Origin: Enterorhabdus sp. P55
GTDB taxonomy: Bacteria; Actinomycetota; Coriobacteriia; Coriobacteriales; Eggerthellaceae
Length of the DNA: 63,656 nt
Direction: 5' to 3'
Assembly: GCF_009911695.1 (NCBI RefSeq)
Contig: NZ_QWKK01000005.1
Location: forward strand, 1 to 63,656
The position numbers and the translations under genes are program-made. The notes below the pieces were generated by a model that did no database searches, was not told where the DNA came from, and saw only the letters and a list, made by a program, of their open reading frames with translations. Every line of letters starts with the position of its first letter. The first letter of the stretch is position 1. Below, piece by piece: positions 7,291-17,171 of the stretch.

Positions 7291-9027
7291 CTAGGCCCCC
7301 TTTCCCGCCAGCGGGGAGTGGGTGCGGCGCCAGCAGTACGACTCAAGCTGCTGCTTGGTGAGCACCGTCTCCGTCTTCTTCTTCACGTCCACCACGGTCA
7401 CGCGGTCGGTGCACGAGTAGCACGGGTCCATCGACCCCACGATGATGGCGGCATCGGCCACGGTGTTCCCGCGGAACATGTAGCGCAGGATGGGCCAGTT
7501 GGAGTAGGTGGCCGCCTTGGCCCGCCAGCGGTAGCACTTCTGGTTGTCGCCCACCTGGGCCCAGTGCATGTCCTCGCCGCGCGGGGCCTCCGTGTAGCCG
7601 AGGGCGTACTTGTGCGGCGTGTAGCGCCAGCCCGTGGCCTGGATGGGACCGCCGGGGGCACCGTCGAGCAGCTGCTCGATCATGGTGAGCGAGTCCATGA
7701 ACTCCTCCACGCGCACGAGGGTGCGGCTCTGCACGTCACAGCCGTCGTGGCTGCGGGCCTTGAGGCCCGTGAGGTACCGGTAGCCGTCGAAGGGGTGGTC
7801 GAAGCGCACGTCACGGGCAAAGCCGCTACCGCGCACGCACGGCCCCACGGGGCTGTAGTCGCGGGCGATAGCCGGATCAAGCCGTCCAACGCCGGCCGTG
7901 CGCGACTCGAAGTTCGCCGTGGACATGAGCATGTCCACGAGCGCCTCCACATCCGAGCGGAGCTCCCGCACAAAAGCGATGGTGGCGAGCTTCTGCTCAT
8001 CGAGGATGTCACGACGCACGCCGCCGATGAGGTTGAGCCCGTAGGTCTTGCGGGCGCCGGTCAGCAGCACCGCTAGGTCCATGGCCTTCTCGCGCACGCG
8101 GAAGAAGTGCTGGAAGCCGGTGTCGAAGCCGCAGTAGTGGCACACGAGCCCGAGGTTGAGCAGGTGGGAGTGAAGGCGCTCCACCTCCAGCAGGATGGTG
8201 CGGATGTACTGGGCGCGCACGGGCACCTCGATGCCCTGGGCGTTCTCCACCGCCTCGGCATAGGCCACCGAGTGAGCGTTGCCGCAGATGCCGCAGATGC
8301 GATCGGCCAGGAAGGTGACCGCATCGTAGTTCAGGCGGCTCTCGGCCACCTTCTCCATGCCCCGGTGCACGTAGAACAGCCGGTAGTCGGCATCGACGAT
8401 CTCCTCGCCCTCAACGAATAGGCGGAAATGCCCTGGCTCGTCGGAGGTAATGTGGAGCGGACCCATGGGGACCCCCGTGACCTCCTCGGCCTGCCCCTCA
8501 TAGAGAAACTCGTAGTTCTCCACGTCAGTGACGGGCTCCGGGCGTCGCCGGTAGTCCATGGAATCCTTGCGCAGGGGGAACAACCCGCTCGGCCAGTCGT
8601 CAGGCAGAACGAGGCGCCGCTCGTCAGGCAGGCCCTGGGCCCGCAGGCCGAACAAGTCGTAGGCCTCACGCTCGCTCCACACGCAGGCGGGCACGCGCGG
8701 GGTAACCGAGGGGTATTCCATGGAGTGGGGGTCTATCTCGGTGCGGACGGTGACGAAGCCCGGATCGGCCTCTTCCATCGACAGCAGGTAGTACAGGGCA
8801 TAGCGGCCGTTGAGGGGGCGCTCGTCATTGGCAACCATATTGGGCAGCCAGCCGCCGCGACCATAGTAGAGAAACTCCACCACATCGGGCAGCATGTCCT
8901 TGGGAACCGTGATGGTCACCTGGTCGGACGCCTGCCACGCGGCATCCAGCACGGCACCGGGGAAGGCGTCCCTCACCGCCTGCACATGGGTCTCGCCCGA
9001 GCGCAGGGCCGCGTTCTTCTTAGTCAT
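7291..9027 (-). CDS. hycE: [NiFe] hydrogenase large subunit (HycE/HyfG), NuoC-NuoD fusion
   Basis: Catalytic subunit of the group 4 hydrogenase. Residues 1-170 are the NuoC-like domain and the rest the NuoD-like domain. The Ni-Fe ligands are visible as RICGICGNAH near residues 243-252 and DPCYSCTDR near 535-543. Thirty-six residues beginning VTVVDVKKK follow that arginine, matching the tail that HycI removes from E. coli HycE. Start: ATG 9027 overlaps the hyfF stop by one base; a GTG at 9030 is also possible, both served by GGAGGT. The intact ligand set predicts a working hydrogenase. Confidence 0.95.
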   Translation of the reverse strand: MTKKNAALRSGETHVQAVRDAFPGAVLDAAWQASDQVTITVPKDMLPDVVEFLYYGRGGWLPNMVANDERPLNGRYALYYLLSMEEADPGFVTVRTEIDPHSMEYPSVTPRVPACVWSEREAYDLFGLRAQGLPDERRLVLPDDWPSGLFPLRKDSMDYRRRPEPVTDVENYEFLYEGQAEEVTGVPMGPLHITSDEPGHFRLFVEGEEIVDADYRLFYVHRGMEKVAESRLNYDAVTFLADRICGICGNAHSVAYAEAVENAQGIEVPVRAQYIRTILLEVERLHSHLLNLGLVCHYCGFDTGFQHFFRVREKAMDLAVLLTGARKTYGLNLIGGVRRDILDEQKLATIAFVRELRSDVEALVDMLMSTANFESRTAGVGRLDPAIARDYSPVGPCVRGSGFARDVRFDHPFDGYRYLTGLKARSHDGCDVQSRTLVRVEEFMDSLTMIEQLLDGAPGGPIQATGWRYTPHKYALGYTEAPRGEDMHWAQVGDNQKCYRWRAKAATYSNWPILRYMFRGNTVADAAIIVGSMDPCYSCTDRVTVVDVKKKTETVLTKQQLESYCWRRTHSPLAGKGA

Positions 9028-10604
9028 CACAGAAGCACCTCCTCGGGCTTCGCGGGATCATCGGCCAGCGCTGCGAGGGCGTCGTCAAACAGGCTGGCGC
9101 CTTCGCAGGCAGACTCGCAGTTCATCACGATGGCGGTAGCGTCCTCGATGCTGCTCGCCAGCGGGCCAGGCAGCGCCACGCCGAGCATGACCACGAGCGC
9201 CAGCAGCACCGCTTCGGGCACGAGCGCAAGCACGCCCACATCTCCGCGGGAGACGCCCTCGGGAACCCGGCCCAGGCACGAGCCGGCTATCATGCGCACG
9301 AGCGCCATGATGACCACGACGAGCGCCGCCAGCACGAGCACCACGGCCCACCAGCAGTCCGCCGCCACGCCGGCCAGGATCATGGCCATCTCGCTCACGA
9401 ACAGGGCGAAGGGCGGAAACCCCGCCAACGCCAGGCAGCCAGCCACGAACAGCACGCCCGTGACCGGAGCCGCCTTGAGCAGGCCGCCGATGCGTCCCAG
9501 GTCACGCGTGTGGTACTTCATCATGACATTGCCGGCCAGGCAGAACATAAGCGCCTTGGTGAGGCCGTGGGCCACGCAATGCACAAGCGCGGCGATGATG
9601 CCGAGCGGGCCGCCAAGGCCCAGGCACACCGCGATGAGCCCGACGTTCTCGCACGAGCTGTAGGCCAGCTTGCGCTTGAGGTCGCCCTGACGGTACACCT
9701 CGAAGGCAGCGTAGGCCACCGACAGCACGCCGAGGATCATCATCACCATCTGGGGAAAGTCCGGCCCCACATTGGCTGCCGTCAGGATATAGAAGCGCAG
9801 CACAATGAGGATGGCGCACTTGAGCAGCACGCCCGAAAGCAGCGCCGAGACGGGGCTCGGGGCCTCGGAGTGAGCGTCGGGCAACCAGGTGTGCATGGGG
9901 AACAGGCCCGCCTTGGTGCCAAAGCCGATGGCCGCGAACACGAAGGCGATCATCATGAGCGAAGGATCGAGCAGAGACGCGTTGGGCAGGATGGCCGTCC
10001 AGAACACGGCCTGATGCGCATCGGCCATGACGTCGGCGGCGTTGGCGTAGACGAGCAACGTGCCGAACAGACCGAAGGCCACGCCCGCCGTACACACGAT
10101 GACGTACTTCCAAGCCGCCTCCAGGGCCAGCTTGGTGCGATAGACCCCCACGAGGAACACCGTGGAGAGGGTGGTAGCCTCCACCGACACCCACATCATG
10201 ATGATGTTGTTCGACGTAACAGCCAAGATCATCGAAAACACGAAGAGGCTGAAGAAGGCGTAGTACTGCTTCACCTGAGAGGGCCCGAGCCTGCCGTCGG
10301 CCACGTCGTGGGCCACGTAGGGCAGCGAGTAGACGCCGGTGCACGGAGCGATAACGGCGATGAGCCCGAGGAACAGGGCCGACAGGCCGTCGAGGTGAAA
10401 CCATCCCCCCAAGGCGAACACGTCCGCCCCGAAAAAGACCGACGCCACCAGGGCAAGGCCCGCCACGGCGACCCCGGCCAGGGAGACCAGGTGGATGGCC
10501 GCGTAGATGCCCTGCGGAACGCTGCGGGACGGCAGCACCGCGATGAGAAGCGCCGCCGCCAGGGGGCATCCCAGCATGATGATGAGCAATGTTGAGTAGT
10601 CCAT
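9027..10604 (-). CDS. hyfF: Hydrogenase-4 membrane subunit HyfF (antiporter-like)
   Basis: Proton-pumping type (NuoN/MrpD-like) membrane subunit with about 13-14 hydrophobic segments over 525 residues. The transport core shows the SVEATTLSTVFLVG region, GTKAGLFPMHTWLPDAHSEA and the HGLTKALMF lysine helix, all conserved in this family. The C-terminus ends in an acidic stretch. Translation is coupled to hycE through an overlapping stop and start. It belongs to the membrane arm with HyfB, HyfC and HyfE. Confidence 0.92.
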   Translation of the reverse strand: MDYSTLLIIMLGCPLAAALLIAVLPSRSVPQGIYAAIHLVSLAGVAVAGLALVASVFFGADVFALGGWFHLDGLSALFLGLIAVIAPCTGVYSLPYVAHDVADGRLGPSQVKQYYAFFSLFVFSMILAVTSNNIIMMWVSVEATTLSTVFLVGVYRTKLALEAAWKYVIVCTAGVAFGLFGTLLVYANAADVMADAHQAVFWTAILPNASLLDPSLMMIAFVFAAIGFGTKAGLFPMHTWLPDAHSEAPSPVSALLSGVLLKCAILIVLRFYILTAANVGPDFPQMVMMILGVLSVAYAAFEVYRQGDLKRKLAYSSCENVGLIAVCLGLGGPLGIIAALVHCVAHGLTKALMFCLAGNVMMKYHTRDLGRIGGLLKAAPVTGVLFVAGCLALAGFPPFALFVSEMAMILAGVAADCWWAVVLVLAALVVVIMALVRMIAGSCLGRVPEGVSRGDVGVLALVPEAVLLALVVMLGVALPGPLASSIEDATAIVMNCESACEGASLFDDALAALADDPAKPEEVLL

Positions 10605-10607
10605 GGC

Positions 10608-11264
10608 TTATCCCTTCAGCTCGCAGAGGTCATCGGCGTCAAGGGTGTGGGCATAGCGCGCCATGCGAACCACGAGCACCGCCAGGATGATCACCGCGAA
10701 GATGGCGTCGGTGGCCACCCCGATCTCCACCAGCTCGGGAGCCTCAGGCGCCAGAAGCGCCAGAGAGACGTGCGAGCCGTTCTCCATCAGGCAGTACCCG
10801 AAGATCTGCTTGAAGATGGAGCGCTGGGTGACGATGCAGGTGAGCCCGATGAAGAAATGCGCCAGCGACACGGCCAAGGTGGGCTTGACCTCAGCAGCCG
10901 TGAGCAGGTCGATGCCCGACACGGCCACGAAGCAGACGAACACCTCCACAGCCACCAGCGCCACCGACTTCATGGGGTTGAGCTTGGGCGGCAGGTCGGC
11001 CTGGGCGTCGTCGCCGATCTTCTTGAGGGCATACAGGAGGATGGCGGGCACGAGCACCACCTTAGTCGCGAAGGCCGTGGCCGACCAGGTGAACAGCTCC
11101 CCCGACCCCGTGACAAAACCAAGGGACGCGAGCACGCCCACGAGCACGAGGGACTGAAGGGAGTAGAGCCAGGCCGCGGTGCGCCCCGCGCGGGCGAGCA
11201 CCACCATCATCGACGTGATGATGAGGCAGGCCCCGAGGACGTTGACGAGCGGGTAACCGAACAT
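10608..11264 (-). CDS. hyfE: Hydrogenase-4 membrane subunit HyfE (NuoK-like)
   Basis: 218-residue membrane protein with about seven hydrophobic helices. It matches HyfE in length and in the LYSLQSLVLVGVLA and YCLMENGSHVSLALLAPEAPE segments, the latter holding the membrane glutamate of NuoK-type subunits. A AAGGTGG ribosome site precedes the ATG. It lies between hyfC and hyfF with gaps of 12 and 3 bases, so it is cotranscribed. HyfE is absent from E. coli Hyc (FHL-1), which makes the cluster hyf-like. Confidence 0.92.
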   Translation of the reverse strand: MFGYPLVNVLGACLIITSMMVVLARAGRTAAWLYSLQSLVLVGVLASLGFVTGSGELFTWSATAFATKVVLVPAILLYALKKIGDDAQADLPPKLNPMKSVALVAVEVFVCFVAVSGIDLLTAAEVKPTLAVSLAHFFIGLTCIVTQRSIFKQIFGYCLMENGSHVSLALLAPEAPELVEIGVATDAIFAVIILAVLVVRMARYAHTLDADDLCELKG

Positions 11265-11276
11265 GACATCACCACC

Positions 11277-12203
11277 TTAGATTCCGATGACGAGGAACAC
11301 GAGAGACAGCGACGCTATCCCCACGACGAACCAGGTGTAGCGGCCGAGCAGCTTGTAGCGCACGCGCATGACCGAGTTCTCGATGACCGCCGCCACCAAC
11401 AGCACGGCAGCCAGCTTGACCAGGTAGGTCACCAGGCCCAGCAGAAGATCGGCCGGAGCGAGCGAGGCAGCGGCGCCGAAGGGCAGGAAGATGGCCACGA
11501 ACAGGCTGGCCACCACGAGCTGCTTCACGGACACGCCCAGCTTCAGCATGGCCAGAGACGGCCCCGAGTAGGCCGCCAGCGGCCCTTCCTGGATCTCCTG
11601 CTCGGCCTCGGCCAGGTCGAAGGGCAGCTTGCCCATCTCGATGTAGCAGGCCATGGCGCACGCCACGCCAGCCACCACCACGGCCACCGCCGGGTATGCG
11701 CTCAGGGTTCCCACGGCTTCCGCCATGACGCCCACATTAGTCGAGCCCACCGCCAGCGCCATCACGAACAGCACGAGCATGAGAGAGGGCTCCACCAGCA
11801 CGCCGACGAGCAGCTCGCGAATGCCGCCGATGGAGGGGTAGGCGGCACCGGAGTCGATGGACGCCAGGCTGAACAGGAAGCGCGGCAACGCCATGAGGTA
11901 GAGGATGGTGATGATGTCTCCGAGCAGCGGAACGGGGCAGGCCTGCATGATGAGGGGCAGCCCCGCGGCAAGGAGGGCCATAGTGCCCAGGTACACAGCC
12001 GGCATGGCGCGAGACACAAGCCCGCTCGGCCCCTCGCGCACCTCGCAGCGGCGCCAGAGCTTAGCCAGGTCGTAGTAGTCTTGCAGGACGCTCGCGCCCG
12101 TCCGGGAGTGCATCCGCGCGCGAATCTTGCGGGCGATACCCGACACGAGAGGCGCGAGGGCTACGAGGAGGACGGCCTGGAGCACAGCGATGATGACAGT
12201 CAT
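11277..12203 (-). CDS. hyfC: Hydrogenase-4 membrane subunit HyfC/HycD (NuoH-like)
   Basis: Membrane subunit that joins the peripheral hydrogenase arm to the pumping modules. The NuoH-like signatures are present: KIRARMHSRTGASVLQDYYDLAKLW near the N-terminus, then ACYIEMGKLPFDLAEAEQEI with buried charged residues. 308 residues and about eight helices, the usual HyfC length. A GGGGGA ribosome site precedes the ATG. It starts 9 bases after hyfB. Confidence 0.93.
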   Translation of the reverse strand: MTVIIAVLQAVLLVALAPLVSGIARKIRARMHSRTGASVLQDYYDLAKLWRRCEVREGPSGLVSRAMPAVYLGTMALLAAGLPLIMQACPVPLLGDIITILYLMALPRFLFSLASIDSGAAYPSIGGIRELLVGVLVEPSLMLVLFVMALAVGSTNVGVMAEAVGTLSAYPAVAVVVAGVACAMACYIEMGKLPFDLAEAEQEIQEGPLAAYSGPSLAMLKLGVSVKQLVVASLFVAIFLPFGAAASLAPADLLLGLVTYLVKLAAVLLVAAVIENSVMRVRYKLLGRYTWFVVGIASLSLVFLVIGI

Positions 12204-12212
12204 GGCGTCCCC

Positions 12213-14315
12213 CTATCGAACCAGGATGATGAGCGCGAGGAAGAACACGAGCGCTCCGACGATATAGACGATGTAGGTGCGGAAGTCCCCGCTCTCCAGC
12301 CGGCTGAACCAGCGGCCGACCGACGCGACGGCCGAGAGCACCGAGGTCGACAGCGCCGAAGGCGCCTCCTCGGCCGGGGCTATGCCATGGCGCAGATCGC
12401 GCTCGTAGCGCGAGGAGCCCTCGGCGCCAGCGCCGGCCGCGGCCGGCGCGGCAGACGCGGGGGCGTCCTCAGGCGAGCTGAGAGCGCGCTCCAAGAGGCG
12501 CGCCACCGCCTGACCCGCGCGGTTGACCGCATGTCGAATGCCGTAGAGCGGCCCCATGAAGGCGCGCACGTTGGCACCCACCGTAGAGGCGAGCACCTCC
12601 ATCGACAGATCGGGCTCGTAGCCGCACTGCCAAGGCGCCGGGTCCTCCTTGAAGCCGGCGCGGCGGTTGGCCGCGTTGCGCACGAGGGCGCACGCGCCAA
12701 TGACCGCGGCCATGAGCACCGCCAGGATGAGGGGCGACACCACCGATGCGGTGCCGAGGGACACAAGCTCGAGCCCCGCGGTCGCCGGCAGCTCCGGCGC
12801 CAGGGTAAGGGACGCGCCAATGGCGCTCACCACCGGGGTCACGGCAACAGCCCCCAGGCCCAGCGCCACGCAGGCAATGGTGAGCAGCACCATGGCGGCG
12901 GTCATGGGAGCCGGCGACTCATGGGCGTCGGCCGCCGCCTGGGAGCGGGGCGCAGCGAGGAACGTAACACCGAAGGCCTTCACGAAGCAGGTCACCGCCA
13001 GCGCGCCGGTGATGGCCAAGGCCACCACGGCGAAGGCGAAGACGATGCGCAGGAACAGGTCGCCCTCCATGGCCGCCCCGATGAGCCCCTGGTAGGTGAA
13101 CCACTCGGACACGAAGCCGTTGAGCGGCGGAATGGCCGAGATGGCAAGCGAGCCTACCAGGAAGCACGCAGCCGTCCACGGCATGAGCCGCGCCAGGCCG
13201 CCGAGCACCTCCATGTTGCGAGTGCCGGTGGCGTGCAGCACGCTGCCAGCGCCAAGGAACAGCAGGCCTTTGAACATAGCGTGGTTGACCAGGTGGTAAA
13301 GTCCGGCCAACAGTCCGATGCCCGCCACCCAGGGAAGCCCCGCGGCCCAACCGTAGATGCCGGTGCCCACGCCGAGCAGGATGATGCCGATGTTCTCCAC
13401 CGAGTGGTAAGCCAGCAGGCTCTTCAGGTCATGCTCGCCCAAGGCGTACACCACGCCAAGCACCGACGACGCCGCGCCGATGACGATGACGAGCACGCCC
13501 CAGCCCACCTGGCCGCCCGTGGCGCCCAGCAGGTCGAAGCACACCTTGAGCATGCCGAAGATCCCGATCTTGATCATGCCGCCCGACATGAGGGCCGACA
13601 CGTTCGACGGTGCCGCGGGATGGGCCTGGGGCAGCCAGGAGTGGAACGGCACCATGCCCGCCTTGGCCCCGAACCCGAAGAAGGCGAGCACGAAGGCGAT
13701 GGTGGCAGTAGCCGGCGCGAAGGCGCAGGTGCGGTAGTCCATGAACTCAAGCGAGCCGGCAGACACGGCCATGGTGAAGAACGACAGCGCGATCATCAGG
13801 AACCCGATGTGGGCCATCACCAGATAAAGGAAGCCGCCGCGTAGTGACTTCTCCGTCTGGTCGATGATGACGAGCACGTAGGATGTGAGCGACATCAGCT
13901 CGAAGAACACGAGAAACCAAAACGCATTGTCTACCAGGATGACAAGGTCCATGGAAGCGATGAACAGGTTCATGAAGAACCCGATGACGCCAATGCCCTT
14001 GTCATAGTACTCGTCAAAGTAGGACAGGCCGTAGAGCCATGCGGCGAAGGCCAGCACGGCGATGACGGCCACCAGCAGTCCCGCGAGCGGATTCAGCAGG
14101 AGCGTGAAGTCGGTAAAGGGCATAGGGCCCGGCAGGCTCACGTACACGGCGGGCCCGAACAGCGCCATGATGCCGCCAGCGGCGCCGGCCACGGCTGCGG
14201 CCATGCCACCGACGCAGGCCACCGTCTTCGACGCCGCCCGCGCCTTCCCCAGGATGAGGGAGGCCACGGCGGTCACGCAGGAGAGCCCCAGCGAGAGCAC
14301 GATAAGTTCAAGCAT
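12213..14315 (-). CDS. hyfB: Hydrogenase-4 membrane subunit HyfB (antiporter-like)
   Basis: Large NuoL/MrpA-type proton-translocation subunit of 700 residues. The antiporter core includes WFLVFFELMSLTSYVLV, FGAKAGMVPFHSWLPQAHP and YHLVNHAMFKGLLF with the expected lysines and histidines. A hydrophilic loop of about 60 residues precedes the final membrane helix. AGGAGG lies 6 bases upstream of the ATG, which directly follows the hyfA stop. Only HyfB and HyfF are present; no HyfD-like third antiporter module is encoded here. Confidence 0.92.
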   Translation of the reverse strand: MLELIVLSLGLSCVTAVASLILGKARAASKTVACVGGMAAAVAGAAGGIMALFGPAVYVSLPGPMPFTDFTLLLNPLAGLLVAVIAVLAFAAWLYGLSYFDEYYDKGIGVIGFFMNLFIASMDLVILVDNAFWFLVFFELMSLTSYVLVIIDQTEKSLRGGFLYLVMAHIGFLMIALSFFTMAVSAGSLEFMDYRTCAFAPATATIAFVLAFFGFGAKAGMVPFHSWLPQAHPAAPSNVSALMSGGMIKIGIFGMLKVCFDLLGATGGQVGWGVLVIVIGAASSVLGVVYALGEHDLKSLLAYHSVENIGIILLGVGTGIYGWAAGLPWVAGIGLLAGLYHLVNHAMFKGLLFLGAGSVLHATGTRNMEVLGGLARLMPWTAACFLVGSLAISAIPPLNGFVSEWFTYQGLIGAAMEGDLFLRIVFAFAVVALAITGALAVTCFVKAFGVTFLAAPRSQAAADAHESPAPMTAAMVLLTIACVALGLGAVAVTPVVSAIGASLTLAPELPATAGLELVSLGTASVVSPLILAVLMAAVIGACALVRNAANRRAGFKEDPAPWQCGYEPDLSMEVLASTVGANVRAFMGPLYGIRHAVNRAGQAVARLLERALSSPEDAPASAAPAAAGAGAEGSSRYERDLRHGIAPAEEAPSALSTSVLSAVASVGRWFSRLESGDFRTYIVYIVGALVFFLALIILVR

Positions 14316-14909
14316 TTAGGGCCTCCTCAGGTTCGTCGAGCGGTTCATCATGATCTGGTTCGCGGCAGCCGCGGCCCTCATCTTCTCCTTGCGGATGCCG
14401 GTGAGGGCGGTGACGTCGCGCACGTAAAGCGCGTTGGTGGGGCAGGCGCGCACGCAGTGCGGGCCGCCCTCGGGGTCGTAGGTGGAGCACAGGTCGCACT
14501 TGACGGCGCACGTGTACACGCCGATGCTCCACGCAAGAAGGGGCGAGACGCCCCTCGGCTGGGTAGGCGTGGGAAACGACAAGCCGGCGACGCCTGCCGT
14601 GGACGTGCCTGAGGGGTGGATGGCCCCGAAGGGGCACACCACCGCGCAGAGCTTGCAGCCTATGCAGGTCTGCTCGTCCACGACGATGGCCACGTCGGTG
14701 CGCGTGATGGCATCAACGGGGCATACGGCGAGGCAGGGCGCCCCCTCGCACTGATGGCAGGTGACCGCAGCGGTCACCTGCGGGGTGAACGTCAGCGCGA
14801 GGCGGGGCTCCGCCTGCAGCCCGGCCTTTCGGTGGCCTTCGCTGCAGGCGGCTTGGCACGTTCCGCACCCGATGCACCTATCCGGCTCGATGGCGATGAA
14901 GGTGTTCAT
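14316..14909 (-). CDS. hyfA: Four-cluster ferredoxin subunit HyfA/HycB
   Basis: Electron carrier between formate dehydrogenase H and the hydrogenase arm. About 197 residues with four cysteine sets: CIGCGTCQAACSEGH, CHQCEGAPCLAVCP, CIGCKLCAVVCP and KCDLCSTYDPEGGPHCVRACP, the DMSO-reductase-B type pattern of HycB/HyfA. An insert between sets three and four reads like a Gly/Ser/Thr/Pro loop. ATG 14909 is preferred for family alignment; ATG 14921 would add four residues. Neither has a strong ribosome site. It lies between fdhF and hyfB. Confidence 0.92.
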   Translation of the reverse strand: MNTFIAIEPDRCIGCGTCQAACSEGHRKAGLQAEPRLALTFTPQVTAAVTCHQCEGAPCLAVCPVDAITRTDVAIVVDEQTCIGCKLCAVVCPFGAIHPSGTSTAGVAGLSFPTPTQPRGVSPLLAWSIGVYTCAVKCDLCSTYDPEGGPHCVRACPTNALYVRDVTALTGIRKEKMRAAAAANQIMMNRSTNLRRP

Positions 14910-14950
14910 TGGCAATCCCATCAATGATGTAGTCGGTTGGCGGATACCCC

Positions 14951-17140
14951 TTACTCGGCGCCCTCGCAGGTAGGCTCGACGTGCTGGGCGGCAGCCGTCT
15001 CGGCCAGATCCTCCTTGAGCTGGCTGTAGAGCTCCTGCAGGTGGCGCTCCGCCCACTTCTGGTCGGGCAGGGCCTCTACCTGGCAGGCGGAGAACTTGTC
15101 CTCCGGCGTGCGGGAGCGGTCGTCCACGTGATGCAGGGTGAGGTTGTTGCACTTGCCAATCCACCACTGGTAGGTCATGTAGACCGTGCCCGCGTTCACG
15201 CGCTCGTCGATGACCGCGCGGCTCATGGTCTCGCCGCGACGCGACCAGGCCCGCACGAGCTCGCCGTCACGGATGCCTCGCTCCTTGGCGTCATCGGGGT
15301 GGATGCGCAGCTCACCCGGCTCGTCGGCCAGCAGGGCCAGCACCTTGCAGTTGCCCGTCATCGAGCGACAGGAGTAGTGGCCCACCTCGCGCACCGTGCA
15401 CAGGATGAGCGGGAACTCCTCGTCGGGCATCTCAGTGGGATCGCGGTAGTCGTGGGCCACCAGGTGCGCCTTGCCCTCCGGCGTGGTGAACTTCCCGCCG
15501 AGGAACAGATCCGGCGTGCCGGGGTGGTCGAGCGTGGGAATGGGCCACTGGGCGTGCCCCGTACCCGCCATCTTCTCGTAGGTGGCGCCGTAGGCAGCCG
15601 GCCACAAGGCGCGGCACTCCTCGTCCCAGATCTGCTGGGCGTTCTCCCAGTGCATGTCGTAGCCCATGCGCTCAGCGAGCTCGCTGAATATCTGCCAGTC
15701 GTGCTTGCACTCGCCCTTCGGCGGCACCGCCTGGCTGAAGTACTGGAAGGTGCGGTCGCAGGCCGTGAAGACGCCCTCATGCTCGCCCCAGCTCGTGGCC
15801 GGCAGCACCACGTCGGCCATGGCCGCGGTCTGGGTCATAAAGATGTCCTGGCACACGAACAAGTCGAGCTTCTCAAGCATCTTGGTAAGATGCGGCACAT
15901 CCGGCTCGGTTTGGACGGGATCCTCGCCGAAGTTATAGAAGGCGCGAATCTTGCCCTCTTCGATGAGCTTCGGCAGATCGGAAACCTTGTAGCCCACATG
16001 ATCCGACAGCGCCTCCACCGGCACGTTCCAGTGGTCGGCGAACTTCTGGCGGATATCCGGGTCGGTGACCTTCTGATAGCCGGGGAAGTAGTTGGGCAGC
16101 GCCCCCATGTCGCAGGCACCTTGGACGTTGTTCTGGCCGCGTACCGGCGCCACGCCCGAATTGGGCTTGCCTATCTGGCCGCTGACGCAGGCGATGGCGG
16201 CGCAGGCGTGCACGGCTTCCACGTTCTGGAGGTGCTGGCAGACGCCCATGCCCCAGCACAGGATGGAGGACGGCTCGGCGGTAGCGTACATGCGGGCAGC
16301 CTCGCGGAGCAGCTGCGGGTCGACGCCCGTGATCTCCTGAGTGTTTTCCGGCGTGTACTCCTTGATGGTGTCCCACCACTCGTCGAAGCCGAGGGTGTGC
16401 TCCTTGACGAATTCCTCGTCCACCAAGCCTTCGGTAACGATGACGTTGGCAAACGCGTTCAGGAAGGCGATGTTGCTGCCGTTCTTAAGCGGCAGGTAGA
16501 TGTCGGCGATGCGCGCTGTCTCGATGACGCGCGGGTCGGCGACGATGATCTTCGCGCCCTTCTCCTTCGCCTTGACGATGCGGCGGGAGACGATGGGGTG
16601 CGAGGCGCTCGGGTTGTACCCGAACAGGAACAAGCAGCCTGCGTCCTCCATGCCGGGGACGCCGCAGCTCATGGAACCAGCTCCGAGGGTGTCAATCAGA
16701 CCGACGACAGTGGGGCCGTGTCAAGTTCGGGCGCAGTTGTCTATGTTGTTCGTACCGAGACAGGCGCGCGTGAAACGCTGCATGGCCAGGTTCGACTCGT
16801 TGCCGGTGCCGCGGGAAGACCCCGTGGTCATGATGGCGTCGGGGCCGTACTTCTCCTTGATCTCCATCAGCTTGGAAGCCGTGAAGTCCAGGGCTTCGTC
16901 CCAGGTGACGCGCTCGAGCTTCCCGCCCTTCTCGCGACGCAGCATCGGATGGTACAGGCGCGGCGTGAGGATCTTCGTGTCGTTCACGAAATCATAGCCG
17001 CACATGCCTTTCAGGCACAGCTCGCCTTGGTTGGTCAGGCCATCCAGGCCCTCCGAGCCGACGATCTGGTCGTTCTCTACCAGCAGGTTCAGCTTGCAGC
17101 CTGCCCCGCAGTACGGGCAGACGGCCATGTGCTTCTCCAT
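14951..17140 (-). CDS. fdhF: Selenocysteine-containing formate dehydrogenase H
   Basis: Molybdopterin enzyme that oxidises formate to CO2 for the hydrogenlyase. 729 codons read through an in-frame TGA at 16723-16721, which is codon 140: the context CART-Sec-HGP matches E. coli FdhF CARV-Sec-HGP, where Sec140 binds molybdenum. Both halves are in one frame and align end to end with FdhF. The [4Fe-4S] ligands Cys8, Cys11, Cys15 and Cys42 are in place, as are SSRGTGNE, GQNNVQGACDMGALP and the C-terminal YMTYQWWIGKCN. Start has GGAGAG upstream. A naive gene caller would split it into 139- and 573-codon pieces. Confidence 0.95.
16684..16723 (-). promoter_or_regulatory. UGA selenocysteine codon and candidate SECIS hairpin in fdhF
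   Basis: The UGA is followed by CACGGCCCCACTGTCGTC, then GGTCT, then GATTGAC. GTCGTC and GATTGAC can pair around a GGUCU loop with a single bulged U. The GGUCUG lies at the same codon distance from UGA as in the E. coli fdhF SECIS, whose GGUC apical loop binds SelB. No selA, selB, selC or selD is in the window. Confidence 0.78.
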
Positions 17141-17171
17141 CAGGCTCTCCTCTCTTTCCTCGGTTATCGTC

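Noticed and set aside
10647-13844. 1065-codon plus-strand open frame
   Set aside because: Runs antisense across hyfE, hyfC and hyfB; His/Arg/Gln-rich and without any recognisable domain, as expected for a GC-rich shadow frame.
16721-16723. fdhF read as two genes or as a pseudogene because of the in-frame TGA
   Set aside because: The codon is at the known selenocysteine position, both halves are intact and in one frame, and a SECIS-like hairpin follows.
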